In this document: piece after piece, positions 1 through 8,429 of the stretch
How positions within the stretch are numbered: position 1 is the stretch's first letter
How the letters are laid out: the number at the start of each line of letters is the position of its first letter
From: an uncultured Kordiimonas sp.
GTDB lineage: Bacteria > Pseudomonadota > Alphaproteobacteria > Sphingomonadales > Kordiimonadaceae
NCBI GenBank assembly: GCA_947503575.1
Contig: CANNDZ010000001.1
Span: forward strand, 186,001 to 250,000
Length of the DNA stretch: 64,000 bases
Direction of reading: 5' to 3'
Notes under the pieces: generated by a model
The model's input: the letters and a program-made list of their open reading frames with translations, nothing else
The model's database searches: none
Told to the model about the DNA's origin: nothing
Made by a program: the position numbers and the translations under genes

Positions 1-2199
1 AAATGGGGCCAAAACAGTCTGGAAAACTTCAATACCGTCCCGCCCGGCACCGGCATCTGTCATCAGGTGAACCTGGAGTATATCGCCAAAACTGTATGGA
101 CGACCGAAGGCACAGATGGCCGCATGCTTGCGTACCCTGACACCTGTGTCGGCACCGACAGCCACACCACCATGATCAACGGCCTTGCCGTTCTGGGTTG
201 GGGTGTTGGCGGTATTGAGGCCGAAGCCGCCATGCTGGGGCAGCCGGTGTCGATGCTGATCCCGGAAGTGGTGGGCTTTAAACTAACAGGCAAACTGCTG
301 GAAGGCATTACAGCCACTGACCTTGTCCTGACCGTGGTGCAAATGCTGCGGGAAAAAGGCGTGGTTGGCAAATTTGTCGAGTTTTATGGCAGTGGCCTTG
401 ATGAACTGACGCTGGCTGACCAGGCGACCATCGCCAATATGGGCCCTGAATACGGTGCAACCTGCGGCTTTTTCCCTATCTCCCGCCAAACAATTGATTA
501 CATGGAATTTACCGGCCGCGACCAAGACACCATTAAGCTGGTTGAAGCCTACGCCAAAGAGCAGGGCATGTGGCGCGACACCAATTCACCGGATCCCATT
601 TTCACCGATACGCTGGAACTGGATATTTCAACCGTCACACCGTCGCTCGCTGGTCCAAAACGCCCGCAGGATAGGGTTGAACTTGCGGTTGCAGACACAG
701 CCTTCAATGACGTGCTTGAAAGCTTTGGTAAGCTAGGCGACGAGGCCGGCTATTCGGTCGAAGGTCAGGATTACAGGCTAAACCACGGCGATGTTTGTAT
801 TGCTGCGATCACAAGCTGCACCAACACATCAAACCCCGGTGTACTGGTTGCCGCTGGTCTGGTGGCAAAAAAAGCCAACGAACTGGGCTTGCAGCGCAAA
901 CCTTGGGTGAAAACGTCGCTTGCGCCCGGTTCTCAGGTTGTAACCGACTATCTGGACAAGGCTGGCTTAACCGAACACCTGGATGCGCTGGGGTTTAACC
1001 TGGTGGGATACGGCTGCACCACCTGTATTGGAAACTCAGGCCCACTACAGGGCCCCATTAGCAGGGCTATCAACGAAAACGACATGGTCTGCACCAGTGT
1101 TTCGTCCGGTAACCGGAACTTCGAAGGCCGCATCAGCCAGGACATTAAAGCCAATTATCTGGCGTCACCGCCGCTGGTGGTTGCCTATGCGCTGGCCGGT
1201 TCCATGAAAATCAACATCACGAAAGACCCGATTGCACAAGACAAAAACGGTAACGATGTTTACCTGAAAGACCTGTGGCCATCAAATGCCGAGGTGGATG
1301 CGGCGGTTAATGCATCGCTGACACGGGAGATGTTCATAGACCGCTACGCTGACGTGTTCACTGGCACACCGGAATGGCAGGCCATACCGGTTGCCGAGGG
1401 CCAGACCTATAGCTGGAATGATAAATCCACTTATATTCAGCATCCACCGTATTTTCAGGGCATGAGCCCGAATGTAGATGCTACATCCAATATCATCGGC
1501 GCGCGGCCGCTGGCACTCTTGGGGGACAGCATCACTACGGATCACATTAGCCCCGCCGGCGCGATCAAGGCAGACAGCCCGGCAGGCGAATACCTCCAAG
1601 ATCACGGCGTGGACCGCAAAGACTTCAACAGCTATGGCTCCCGTCGCGGCAACCATGAAGTCATGATGCGCGGCACCTTCGCCAATATTCGCCTACGCAA
1701 CCTGATGGCACCGGGCACCGAAGGCGGCTGGACAACGCACCAGCCGTCGGGTGAAGTCATGAGCATTTATGAAGCCTCGATGAGGTACCAGGAAGCGGAC
1801 ACACCGCTGGTGGTTATTGGCGGCAAAGAATATGGCACCGGCTCCAGTCGGGATTGGGCCGCCAAAGGTACCAACCTTTTGGGCGTTAAAGCGGTTCTAG
1901 TTGAAAGCTTTGAACGCATCCACCGCTCCAATCTGGTGGGTATGGGGGTGCTGCCGCTGCAGTTCAAGGACGGCGACAACCGTGAAAGCCTGGGCCTGAC
2001 CGGCACAGAAACATTCGATATAACCGGTATTGAAGGCTCAATTGAGCCGCGCCAAGACGTAGCAGTTACCATTCATTATGCCGACAGCAGCAGCAAAAAC
2101 ATTACCGTCCTATGCCGGATCGATACGGAAAATGAGGTCGAGTACTTCAAAAACGGTGGGATTCTGCATTATGTGCTGCGACGACTGGCCGTGCAGTAG
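1..2199 (+). CDS. acnA: Aconitate hydratase A, 3' part (5' end outside window)
   Basis: Aconitase of the TCA cycle, which interconverts citrate and isocitrate using a [4Fe-4S] cluster in the cytosol. The frame is open from base 1, so the N-terminus (about 150-170 residues by comparison with the usual 890-900) lies upstream. Visible family signatures are [20 protein letters not shown], the first cluster ligand in [10 protein letters not shown] (Cys273 of the part shown), the paired ligands in [12 protein letters not shown] (Cys339, Cys342), and the C-terminal swivel-domain motif [19 protein letters not shown]. The reading frame is intact to a TAG stop and is followed within 20 bases by a hairpin terminator, so it is probably the last gene of its transcript. 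Length and the single continuous domain order favour the AcnA/IRP-like type over AcnB. Confidence 0.96.
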   Translation, partial: KWGQNSLENFNTVPPGTGICHQVNLEYIAKTVWTTEGTDGRMLAYPDTCVGTDSHTTMINGLAVLGWGVGGIEAEAAMLGQPVSMLIPEVVGFKLTGKLLEGITATDLVLTVVQMLREKGVVGKFVEFYGSGLDELTLADQATIANMGPEYGATCGFFPISRQTIDYMEFTGRDQDTIKLVEAYAKEQGMWRDTNSPDPIFTDTLELDISTVTPSLAGPKRPQDRVELAVADTAFNDVLESFGKLGDEAGYSVEGQDYRLNHGDVCIAAITSCTNTSNPGVLVAAGLVAKKANELGLQRKPWVKTSLAPGSQVVTDYLDKAGLTEHLDALGFNLVGYGCTTCIGNSGPLQGPISRAINENDMVCTSVSSGNRNFEGRISQDIKANYLASPPLVVAYALAGSMKINITKDPIAQDKNGNDVYLKDLWPSNAEVDAAVNASLTREMFIDRYADVFTGTPEWQAIPVAEGQTYSWNDKSTYIQHPPYFQGMSPNVDATSNIIGARPLALLGDSITTDHISPAGAIKADSPAGEYLQDHGVDRKDFNSYGSRRGNHEVMMRGTFANIRLRNLMAPGTEGGWTTHQPSGEVMSIYEASMRYQEADTPLVVIGGKEYGTGSSRDWAAKGTNLLGVKAVLVESFERIHRSNLVGMGVLPLQFKDGDNRESLGLTGTETFDITGIEGSIEPRQDVAVTIHYADSSSKNITVLCRIDTENEVEYFKNGGILHYVLRRLAVQ

Positions 2200-2218
2200 G
2201 CTTACAGCGTGAAGGTCG

Positions 2219-2248
2219 GAAAAGGCGGCCCATGGGCCACCTTTTTTA
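2219..2248 (+). terminator. Rho-independent terminator after acnA
   Basis: GGCGGCCC and GGGCCACC form a GC-rich stem with one mismatch, bracketed by AAAA on the left and followed by a run of six T. It begins 20 bases past the acnA stop. Confidence 0.75.
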
Positions 2249-2455
2249 TAATGATGCCTCATTTAACCGTCTTTTTTCACCTCTTTGCGGTTTTGTAAAC
2301 AGGCGTCCAAAACCTCACGTTGCTGTGACAGCCGATGATAATCGCTTCACAGATGCCAACATTTTTGATTAAAAAGCCCGGTAACGTCGCAAAACTTGCG
2401 GGCAATGGCTGTCACGCACAGGTGATTGGTATGTGACGGTTCGGCACCTTACGTT

Positions 2456-3199
2456 ATGAGCATGATGAAAAAAGTTATTGGCATTATTGCAAGTTTTGTT
2501 TTGACGGGCGCTGTTGTCGCACAAGATGCAACACGCCCGATTGTTATTGAGCTGTTCACCAGCCAGGGTTGCTCAAGTTGCCCACCCGCCGACACAGCCC
2601 TTAAAGCGCTTCGGGACAAGCCAGACATGCTCACGCTCTCGTGGCCCGTGGACTATTGGGATCGGCTTGGTTGGGAAGATACGTTCGCTCATCCACACAA
2701 CGCCATGCGGCAGGCGGCCTATAACAAGCGGTTTGGTCGTGGCGGCGTTTTTACCCCGCAAATGGTTTTTGATGGACGGTTCCAAAGTGTTGGGTCTGAC
2801 CAGCGTGCTATAAAGTCGGCAGTTGAAGACGCGCGCAAAGCTGACCGGTTAACAGTTAAACCTTCACTGACCATCGACGGTACCAGCATTCGCCTGGATT
2901 TGCCCGCAACAGACGTGCCGGGTGATGTTGCGATTGTTACGGCCTGGTATTTGGGCGACGCCACCGTTGAAATTGGTGACGGAGAAAACAATGGCCGCAC
3001 CTTGCATTATACCAATGTTGTACGCCTGTCGGATATGATGCCAGATTGGGACGGCTCGGCCACCAGCGTAACGCTGGATGCATCCACTGGCCTGGAGGCG
3101 GGCGCTGATAATCTGGCTGTTCTGTTGCACCAGAACTATTATCATGGGCCTATTGTTGGTGCCGCAACGGTAGCACTTGACACCAACACCAGTCGCTAA
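2456..3199 (+). CDS. DUF1223 family thioredoxin-like exported protein
   Basis: Protein of the DUF1223 (COG5429) family, predicted periplasmic and thioredoxin-like; no biochemical role is firmly established. The ATG at 2456 gives a typical signal peptide (MSMMKK, a hydrophobic core, then VVAQD). An upstream TTG at 2426 would add ten non-signal-like residues and is less likely. The mature part opens with the family motif ELFTSQGCSSCPPAD, a CxxC pair in a thioredoxin-like position, and later carries FDGRFQ and the conserved C-terminal HQNYYHGPIVGA. Total length of about 247 residues is normal. It is monocistronic between the acnA terminator and the helicase gene. The CSSC pair suggests redox activity, but that is inference from the motif. 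Confidence 0.85.
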   Translation: MSMMKKVIGIIASFVLTGAVVAQDATRPIVIELFTSQGCSSCPPADTALKALRDKPDMLTLSWPVDYWDRLGWEDTFAHPHNAMRQAAYNKRFGRGGVFTPQMVFDGRFQSVGSDQRAIKSAVEDARKADRLTVKPSLTIDGTSIRLDLPATDVPGDVAIVTAWYLGDATVEIGDGENNGRTLHYTNVVRLSDMMPDWDGSATSVTLDASTGLEAGADNLAVLLHQNYYHGPIVGAATVALDTNTSR

Positions 3200-3228
3200 A
3201 CACCTTCTTTCATTGACATTGGCGTGCA

Positions 3229-3249
3229 AAGGGCGCAAAAGCGCGCCTT
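3229..3249 (+). terminator. Weak hairpin between DUF1223 gene and helicase gene
   Basis: AAGGGCGC, loop AAAA, then GCGCGCCTT with a one-base bulge. It lies 30 bases after the DUF1223 stop but lacks a downstream T-run, so termination is uncertain. Confidence 0.3.
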
Positions 3250-3376
3250 CAGTTTCCGCGCGAGGTCGCGCAGACCATGGGTTTGTCCCCGGTTAAGGAA
3301 ATTGAACCGCTGGTGGAGCGCTTTTCCACCATAACGGTGACGGCCCTGTGGCCCAGCCTTAACAACTGGATAAGCT

Positions 3377-4954
3377 ATGTCTGACTTTTCGACCCTTGGC
3401 CTAAGCGCCGAGATGAAACGCGCGCTTGAGCACTGCAATTTCACCAAAGCCACTCCCATTCAAACACAATCGATCCCACTGATCCTGTCGAACCGGGATG
3501 TCATTGGTGTTGCTCAAACCGGTAGCGGCAAAACGGCGGCGTTTGTAATCCCGCTGCTGGAAAAGCTGGCACTGTTTGAAGGACGGGCCGAGCCGCATAT
3601 GCCACGCGCGCTTATCCTGGCCCCAACGCGGGAACTGGCGATCCAGACAACCGACCGCATAAAAGAGCTGTCCGTGGGCATGAAGGCCAGTTGCTGCACC
3701 ATCTATGGAGGTGCGCCTTACCGCACGCAAACGCATATTCTAAGGCGCGGTGTTGATATTCTGGTATCAACGCCCGGACGCCTGCTGGACCACATGAAAC
3801 GCGGCAATATCTACCTAGACTCGATCGAGTATTTTGTTCTGGACGAAGCCGACCGCATGCTGGACCTCGGGTTTGTGGACGATGTGCGCAAAATCAGCGC
3901 GAAAATCACCCGGCCCCATCAGTCGGTTATGTTTTCTGCCACATTGAGCGATGCGATCCGCGACCTAAAGTCGACGCTGCTTAATGATCCGGCGCAGGTC
4001 GAAGTTACCGTCAGCGCCACCGTTGCCGACAATCTGGATCATTATGTTCTGCATGTGCCGGGCCACCAAAAACGCGATTTGCTGCAGTTTCTGATTGAAG
4101 AAGAAGAACCCCACAAATCAATCGTCTTTGTTCGCACGCGGCGCGACGCGGAAGATATCGCTGACTATCTCAAAAGCTTGGGGCTGAAGGCAGACGCCAT
4201 CCATGGCGACAAAGCCCAAAAACTGCGTCAGCGCACCATTAATGGTTTCCGCGCCGGTGACTTTGATTTTCTGGTCGCTACCGATGTGGCCGCAAGAGGT
4301 ATTGATGTTAAAGACATCAGCCACGTGTTCAACTTCGATGTGCCGGTTGAGGCGGAAAGCTATGTCCACCGTATTGGGCGCACAGCACGCGGCGGCGCAA
4401 GCGGACGTGCCTTTACACTGTGCGGCAAAAATGAACCTCGGTTGTTGCGGGCCATCGAGAATATTTTAGGCGAGGAACTGGATGTTATTCAGGACCACCC
4501 GTTCCGCCTGATCCCCAAAAAGAAAGCGAGCCTTGCTGCGAAAAAGCGCCCGTCCGTTGCGGCGCGTAAGGCAAAGGCGGCCAAGCCGAAAAAGGCAAAA
4601 GGCAAGCGCGCTGATTTTTACGGCGACGCACCCAAAAAAACCGGCCCGAAAAAGCCCAGCAAAAACAAGGGTAAACCCAACAAAGGAAGCCCAAGACGCG
4701 AAGGGCAGCCCGCAGACCAGAGCGGTCCGAAAAAAGATCGTCGGCCTGGCGGTGGGCCAAAAACACACAGCAAGCCAAAAGCTGGCGGTGAAAACCAAAC
4801 GCGAGGCGGGGCAAAACCTGCGGGTGACCGAAAGTCCAAAAGCGGGGCAAAGGCAGGCGGTCGTCCTATGAACCGCGCAGCCAAAGCAGGTGGGCGCGCG
4901 AGGCCCGGCAATCGCGGTAAGGGCGGTGGCAACCAACCCCTGCGAAGACGGTAA
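3377..4954 (+). CDS. DEAD-box ATP-dependent RNA helicase, RhlE-like, with basic tail
   Basis: ATP-dependent RNA unwinding enzyme acting in RNA decay, ribosome assembly or cold adaptation. The helicase core spans roughly residues 1-380 with all motifs: F plus Q motif (ATPIQTQSIP), Walker A AQTGSGKT, PTRELA, TPGRLLDH, Walker B DEADRMLDLGF, SAT, FVRTRRDAEDIA, ATDVAARGID and HRIGRTARGG. From about residue 390 to 525 comes a low-complexity tail very rich in Lys, Arg, Pro and Gly, as in RhlE-type helicases, where such tails bind RNA without sequence preference. ATG at 3377 fits the conserved N-terminus (MSDFSTLGLS). The assignment to RhlE rather than another DEAD-box subgroup rests on overall resemblance. 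A perfect hairpin follows the stop. Confidence 0.93.
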   Translation: MSDFSTLGLSAEMKRALEHCNFTKATPIQTQSIPLILSNRDVIGVAQTGSGKTAAFVIPLLEKLALFEGRAEPHMPRALILAPTRELAIQTTDRIKELSVGMKASCCTIYGGAPYRTQTHILRRGVDILVSTPGRLLDHMKRGNIYLDSIEYFVLDEADRMLDLGFVDDVRKISAKITRPHQSVMFSATLSDAIRDLKSTLLNDPAQVEVTVSATVADNLDHYVLHVPGHQKRDLLQFLIEEEEPHKSIVFVRTRRDAEDIADYLKSLGLKADAIHGDKAQKLRQRTINGFRAGDFDFLVATDVAARGIDVKDISHVFNFDVPVEAESYVHRIGRTARGGASGRAFTLCGKNEPRLLRAIENILGEELDVIQDHPFRLIPKKKASLAAKKRPSVAARKAKAAKPKKAKGKRADFYGDAPKKTGPKKPSKNKGKPNKGSPRREGQPADQSGPKKDRRPGGGPKTHSKPKAGGENQTRGGAKPAGDRKSKSGAKAGGRPMNRAAKAGGRARPGNRGKGGGNQPLRRR

Positions 4955-4977
4955 GTCAGAAATGAGCCCAGAGTTTT

Positions 4978-4997
4978 GCGACGAAGCGTTTCGTCGC
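4978..4997 (+). terminator. Perfect hairpin after helicase gene
   Basis: GCGACGAA, loop GCGT, TTCGTCGC: an 8-bp perfect stem 23 bases after the helicase stop and 43 bases before the next start. No T-run follows on this strand; on the opposite strand four T follow. It could be an mRNA 3' end, an attenuator or a 5' leader element. Confidence 0.45.
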
Positions 4998-5040
4998 GAT
5001 CCTGTTGGCAGGCCTGATTGCTGTGCTTAAACTTTGGGGT

Positions 5041-6336
5041 ATGAAACAGGTTCTCGCCCTTTTGGTTTTTATGTGTTCCGCGTGTCACGCGGCGGCACAG
5101 GTCCCCTCAACCTATATCAGCGAAACCGAAGAACAATATGCCCGATCGCAAACCGCACGGGAAAACGCCGTTAACGCGTTTCGCGCCGGCGATATTGCGG
5201 TAGCGCTGGAAGGCATGAAAAAAGCGCTTTCAGACCGGCCAACCAATATAGCTGTTTTAGGCAATGCGATATTCCTGGCGGCAGAAATGGGAGCCGTTGA
5301 CGAGATGAAGACCCTGACGCACCGCTATCTTGCTCTCGGCGTTGTGCCACCGGCAGGTATCGTTGCTGCCCTAAAAGAAAAATTGCCCGCTGCTGTCTGG
5401 TCAGAACTAAAGACGGAAATTGATCGCCTGAATGCACCCTCAGGATCAGCGGAAACCCTTTATACCGTCCCCGTCCGTTACCGATTGGTGGAAGGTATTG
5501 CATCCGACGGCAAAGGCGGGTTTTTCTTAAGCACAGTGGTTTCCGGCTCTATCCACCACCTTAAAAATACAGGCGAAATTCAGCTGGTTTTAGACGGCAA
5601 AGTCCATGACGCACCCAGTTTTTTCGGCATCGCCTTCAACCCTGATGAAGACAGGCTTTACGCCACCTATGGCCGGGTTGAGCAAACACCAAACGTGCCT
5701 GCTGGCGCGGGCAAAACAGGCGTCTTGCGCATCAATGCAACAACCGGGTCTATAACCGGAAACTGGCCGTTACCCGGTGGCACCGACGGCCAACAGATAG
5801 CTGACATTGCCATCAACGCAAGCGGCGCGGTTGTTGTCTCAGAGGGGCAAGGCAGTGGCCTGTATCTTGTGGAGGCAAGTGGCTTGCGACGTCTTGAAAC
5901 AGGGGTGACTTTCCGCAGCCCACAAGGGCTGGCGTTTCTGCCAGACGGCACGCTGTTGATGGCTGATTATGGCCGTGGCCTGTGGAAAATTGATCTGGAA
6001 GCCGAGGCTGCAACCCTGCTTGGCGTACCGCAGTCCGTTTCCTTGATCGGGATTGATGGTTTGTTCGCGCACAAAGGGCACTTGGCCGCAATCCAGAACG
6101 GTGTTTCCCCGCACAGAATTATCGAGATTAGCGTTGATAATGCGCGCGAAAACGTGACAGGGATTACCGTATTGGCACAAAACCTGGATGGGTTCGATGA
6201 ACCCACTTTGGGCACGAGCACAGCGGCTGGTATTGCTTTTGTTGCCTCAAGCCAATGGCCGAAGTTTGGCGACGGCGGTGCTCTGCGCGACGGGCAGACC
6301 TACCAGCCCACCAACATTATGATGATCAGGGATTGA
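5041..6336 (+). CDS. Exported protein with N-terminal helical repeat and SMP-30/NHL-type beta-propeller
   Basis: Not recognised as a named gene. ATG 5041 gives a signal peptide (MKQVLALLVFMCSACHA-AAQ), so the TTG at 5005 is rejected. Residues about 30-130 form a short helical, TPR-like segment (AVNAFRAGDIAVALEGMKKALSDRP). From about residue 145 there are repeated propeller-blade signatures: LVEGIASDGKGGFFLST, FFGIAFNPDEDRLYATYG, GQQIADIAINASGAVVVSEG, SPQGLAFLPDGTLLMADYG. These are typical of the SMP-30/gluconolactonase/strictosidine synthase-like six-bladed fold. A hydrolytic or lactonase function is possible but metal ligands were not identified with confidence. It ends convergently, overlapping the 3' end of the minus-strand small gene by 11 bases. 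Confidence 0.75.
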   Translation: MKQVLALLVFMCSACHAAAQVPSTYISETEEQYARSQTARENAVNAFRAGDIAVALEGMKKALSDRPTNIAVLGNAIFLAAEMGAVDEMKTLTHRYLALGVVPPAGIVAALKEKLPAAVWSELKTEIDRLNAPSGSAETLYTVPVRYRLVEGIASDGKGGFFLSTVVSGSIHHLKNTGEIQLVLDGKVHDAPSFFGIAFNPDEDRLYATYGRVEQTPNVPAGAGKTGVLRINATTGSITGNWPLPGGTDGQQIADIAINASGAVVVSEGQGSGLYLVEASGLRRLETGVTFRSPQGLAFLPDGTLLMADYGRGLWKIDLEAEAATLLGVPQSVSLIGIDGLFAHKGHLAAIQNGVSPHRIIEISVDNARENVTGITVLAQNLDGFDEPTLGTSTAAGIAFVASSQWPKFGDGGALRDGQTYQPTNIMMIRD

Positions 6337-6640
6337 TCAGGTCGTTGGTGTCGTCCGGCGGCCCAACCAAATCCACAATATCAGGGAAAATACGGCGCTC
6401 ATAAACACCGACATATGCGCTGTAACCAACACGGTAAAAAAATGGCACCAGTGTTTTAACCCTAGTCTCTTGGCCATCGGGAAGTTTTAACCCGATCAGT
6501 CGCCAACCTTTGCCTTCGGGCGCATCCTCCACGGACAGCACCTCTGCTTGCAATACCCGGTTTGGGGTGTCCGGTCGCGGATAATCAAACGCAAACAGCA
6601 CAAGTCCCAGAACAAAAACAAATATCAGCTCTTTTTTCAC
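6326..6640 (-). CDS. Small membrane-anchored hypothetical protein
   Basis: 104-residue product starting at GTG 6640, whose GTGA overlaps the queG stop, indicating translational coupling as the last gene of gst-queG. One N-terminal hydrophobic segment (residues about 4-18, LIFVFVLGLVLFAF) is followed by a small soluble domain with a beta-rich look (RLIGLKLPDGQETRVKTLVPFF). No family recognised. Its 3' end overlaps the convergent propeller gene. The coupling makes it likely real; function unknown. Confidence 0.65.
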   Translation of the reverse strand: MKKELIFVFVLGLVLFAFDYPRPDTPNRVLQAEVLSVEDAPEGKGWRLIGLKLPDGQETRVKTLVPFFYRVGYSAYVGVYERRIFPDIVDLVGPPDDTNDLINP

Positions 6641-7692
6641 GGCGCACCGCCTTCGGTTTTCAGTTCATTCAGCGCCCACTCAGCCGCCTCAGCAACCACA
6701 TCGCTCGCATCAACCGTCAGCGCCTGCACTCGTGCCACAAGTGATGCATCGCCGGAGTTACCTGCCGCGATCAACGCATTGCGGACAAACCGGTCCCGGC
6801 CAATGCGTTTGATCGGGCTGCCCGAAAACACCTGCCGGAAGTCTGCATCTTTTAGGTCCAGCAGGTCGCCTAGGTGCGGGGCGTCCAGTTCCACGCGGGC
6901 GTGAAACGCTGCTTCGCTGGCCACTTGGGCAAACTTGTTCCAGGGGCACGCGGCGAGGCAATCATCACAGCCATAAATTCGGTTGCCCATGGCGCGGCGA
7001 AACTCATGCGGGATTGGGCCCTTGTGTTCTATGGTCAGGTAAGAAATGCAGCGCCGCGCATCAATTTTATAGGGTTCGGGAAAAGCATCCGTTGGGCATT
7101 CATCCAGACAGGCGCGGCAACTCCCGCACTGGTCAGTATGCGGTGTGTCGGCTGGCAGTTCCATGTCGGTATAAATCGCGCCCAGAAACAGCCAGCTGCC
7201 CAGCGTGCGGGACACCATGTTTGTGTGTTTGCCTTGCCAGCCAAGGCCCGCAGCAGCAGCCAACGGTTTTTCGGGCACCGGGGCGGTATCAACAAAGACC
7301 TTCAACTGGCAGCCATAGGCTTCCACCATCCAGCGCGCCATGGTTTTCATGCGCTTTTTGATAACATCATGATAATCTTTGCCGCGCGCATAAACCGAAA
7401 TATTGCCAAACGATTTTTCGTTAAGCAGCTGTCGCGGGTCCTCGTCCGGGCCATAATTCAGCCCCAGCATAATGACAGAGCGCGCGTCCGGCCACAGCGC
7501 CTGAGGATCAGAACGATGATGCAACCTGTCAGCCAGCCAATCCATCGACCCATGATGGTTTTTTGTGACAAATTCCTGCAATCCTTCGGCAATGTCGACA
7601 CCAACCGTGGCCGAGGTGATCCCAAACTGGTCAAAACCCAGCGCACTGGCTTTGTCCTGAAGCTGCGCCCGAATGTCAGCGCCGCCGGTCAT
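6637..7692 (-). CDS. queG: Epoxyqueuosine reductase
   Basis: Cobalamin-dependent iron-sulfur enzyme that reduces epoxyqueuosine to queuosine in tRNAs reading NAY codons (His, Asn, Asp and Tyr), the last step of queuosine synthesis. Two 4Fe-4S ligand sets are present, CGSCRACLDECP and CDDCLAACPWN, as in bacterial ferredoxin-like QueG, and the N-terminal flavin/cobalamin-type domain carries SVIMLGLNYGP and VDTAPVPEKPLAAAAGLGW. ATG 7692 (MTGGADIRAQL) is chosen over an upstream start at 7797 that would run inside the gst gene. It starts 2 bases after the gst stop, so the two are translationally linked. Length of 351 residues is typical. Confidence 0.93.
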   Translation of the reverse strand: MTGGADIRAQLQDKASALGFDQFGITSATVGVDIAEGLQEFVTKNHHGSMDWLADRLHHRSDPQALWPDARSVIMLGLNYGPDEDPRQLLNEKSFGNISVYARGKDYHDVIKKRMKTMARWMVEAYGCQLKVFVDTAPVPEKPLAAAAGLGWQGKHTNMVSRTLGSWLFLGAIYTDMELPADTPHTDQCGSCRACLDECPTDAFPEPYKIDARRCISYLTIEHKGPIPHEFRRAMGNRIYGCDDCLAACPWNKFAQVASEAAFHARVELDAPHLGDLLDLKDADFRQVFSGSPIKRIGRDRFVRNALIAAGNSGDASLVARVQALTVDASDVVAEAAEWALNELKTEGGAP

Positions 7693-7694
7693 GC

Positions 7695-8363
7695 TTAAAA
7701 ATCCAGGTCCTGATAATGCGCCGGCGGCTGCAGCCCGGTAATCCGGTCTTCCAGCAACGCGCGGATCGACCGGCGCGATTTCACCCGCATGTACCATTCT
7801 TTAACCAGCGGCCAGTCTTCAAAATGAATATCGCCAAAATAATCGATAACAGAGATATGCGCCGCTGCAGCCGCATCAGCCATCGTAAATTGCTGACCCG
7901 CCAGATAGTGGCGACGCTCGGCGAGGTATGAAATATATTTAAGGTGCGTTTTCAGATTATGCGCCGCACACCGCACCGCTTCCGAATCGGGTTCGCCCAA
8001 CCCTAAAAATCGCTTATACAGCTTTTCCGATACCACATGGCGCGACACCTCGCTGCCCAATTTGGTATGGAACCAGCCAACCAGCCGCCGCGCTTCATAG
8101 CGTTCGTCGGCAGTGCCCAAGAGCAATGGGGGTTCCGGCACCACTTCTTCCAAATACTCGGCAATCGCCATCACGCCTGAATAGGCATGGCCATCATCCA
8201 TCACCAAAACGGGGACTTCACCCGCCGGGTTAAGGGCCAAAAACGCCGGTCGGCGCTCCCATTCTTTTTCAAGCCTCAATGCAAAGTCGATGCGCTTCTC
8301 TGCAAGAAGCACACGCACAAAGCGAGCGGCGGGACTGAGCCAATGATGATACAGGATGGGCAT
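7695..8363 (-). CDS. Glutathione S-transferase family protein
   Basis: Cytosolic GST-fold protein of 222 residues: N-terminal thioredoxin-like domain (MPILYHHWLSPAARFVRVLLAEK, with the glutathione-contact region EVPVLV and the nearby SGVMAIAEYL) and an all-helical C-terminal domain (FTMADAAAAAHISVIDYF). The Ser/Pro-rich start suggests a bacterial class with a Ser or Cys-type active site, but substrate cannot be told. It lies 66 bases downstream of gltB on the same strand and 2 bases upstream of queG. Its start codon directly abuts a long hairpin that contains the likely ribosome-binding sequence, so translation may be modulated. Confidence 0.88.
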   Translation of the reverse strand: MPILYHHWLSPAARFVRVLLAEKRIDFALRLEKEWERRPAFLALNPAGEVPVLVMDDGHAYSGVMAIAEYLEEVVPEPPLLLGTADERYEARRLVGWFHTKLGSEVSRHVVSEKLYKRFLGLGEPDSEAVRCAAHNLKTHLKYISYLAERRHYLAGQQFTMADAAAAAHISVIDYFGDIHFEDWPLVKEWYMRVKSRRSIRALLEDRITGLQPPAHYQDLDF

Positions 8364-8364
8364 A

Positions 8365-8395
8365 ACCCTCTTGTCTTAGCGCAAGACAAGAGGGT
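8365..8395 (-). promoter_or_regulatory. Perfect 13-bp hairpin between gltB and gst, enclosing the gst ribosome-binding site
   Basis: On the plus strand ACCCTCTTGTCTT (8365-8377), loop AGCGC, AAGACAAGAGGGT (8383-8395). In the minus-strand transcript it follows gltB by 35 bases. Its last arm ends in AAGAGGGT only one base before the gst ATG, so the purine-rich stretch that should bind 16S rRNA is paired. No T-run follows. Confidence 0.6.
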
Positions 8396-8429
8396 CGCCA
8401 ATCGACAAACGACGCGTTGCAGATAATTT

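Noticed and set aside
3217-3384. Plus-strand frame before the helicase gene encoding a protein-like tail (EVAQTMGLSPVKEIEPLVERF)
   Set aside because: The only ATG (3277) gives 35 codons, there is no ribosome site, and the frame overlaps the helicase start; no family recognised.
4466-5088. Long minus-strand open frames opposite the helicase tail
   Set aside because: They are antisense images of the Lys/Arg/Gly-rich low-complexity tail and have no independent start signals.
6874-7698. Plus-strand frame of 274 codons opposite queG
   Set aside because: queG is intact with all cysteine motifs on the other strand; this frame has no recognisable domain.
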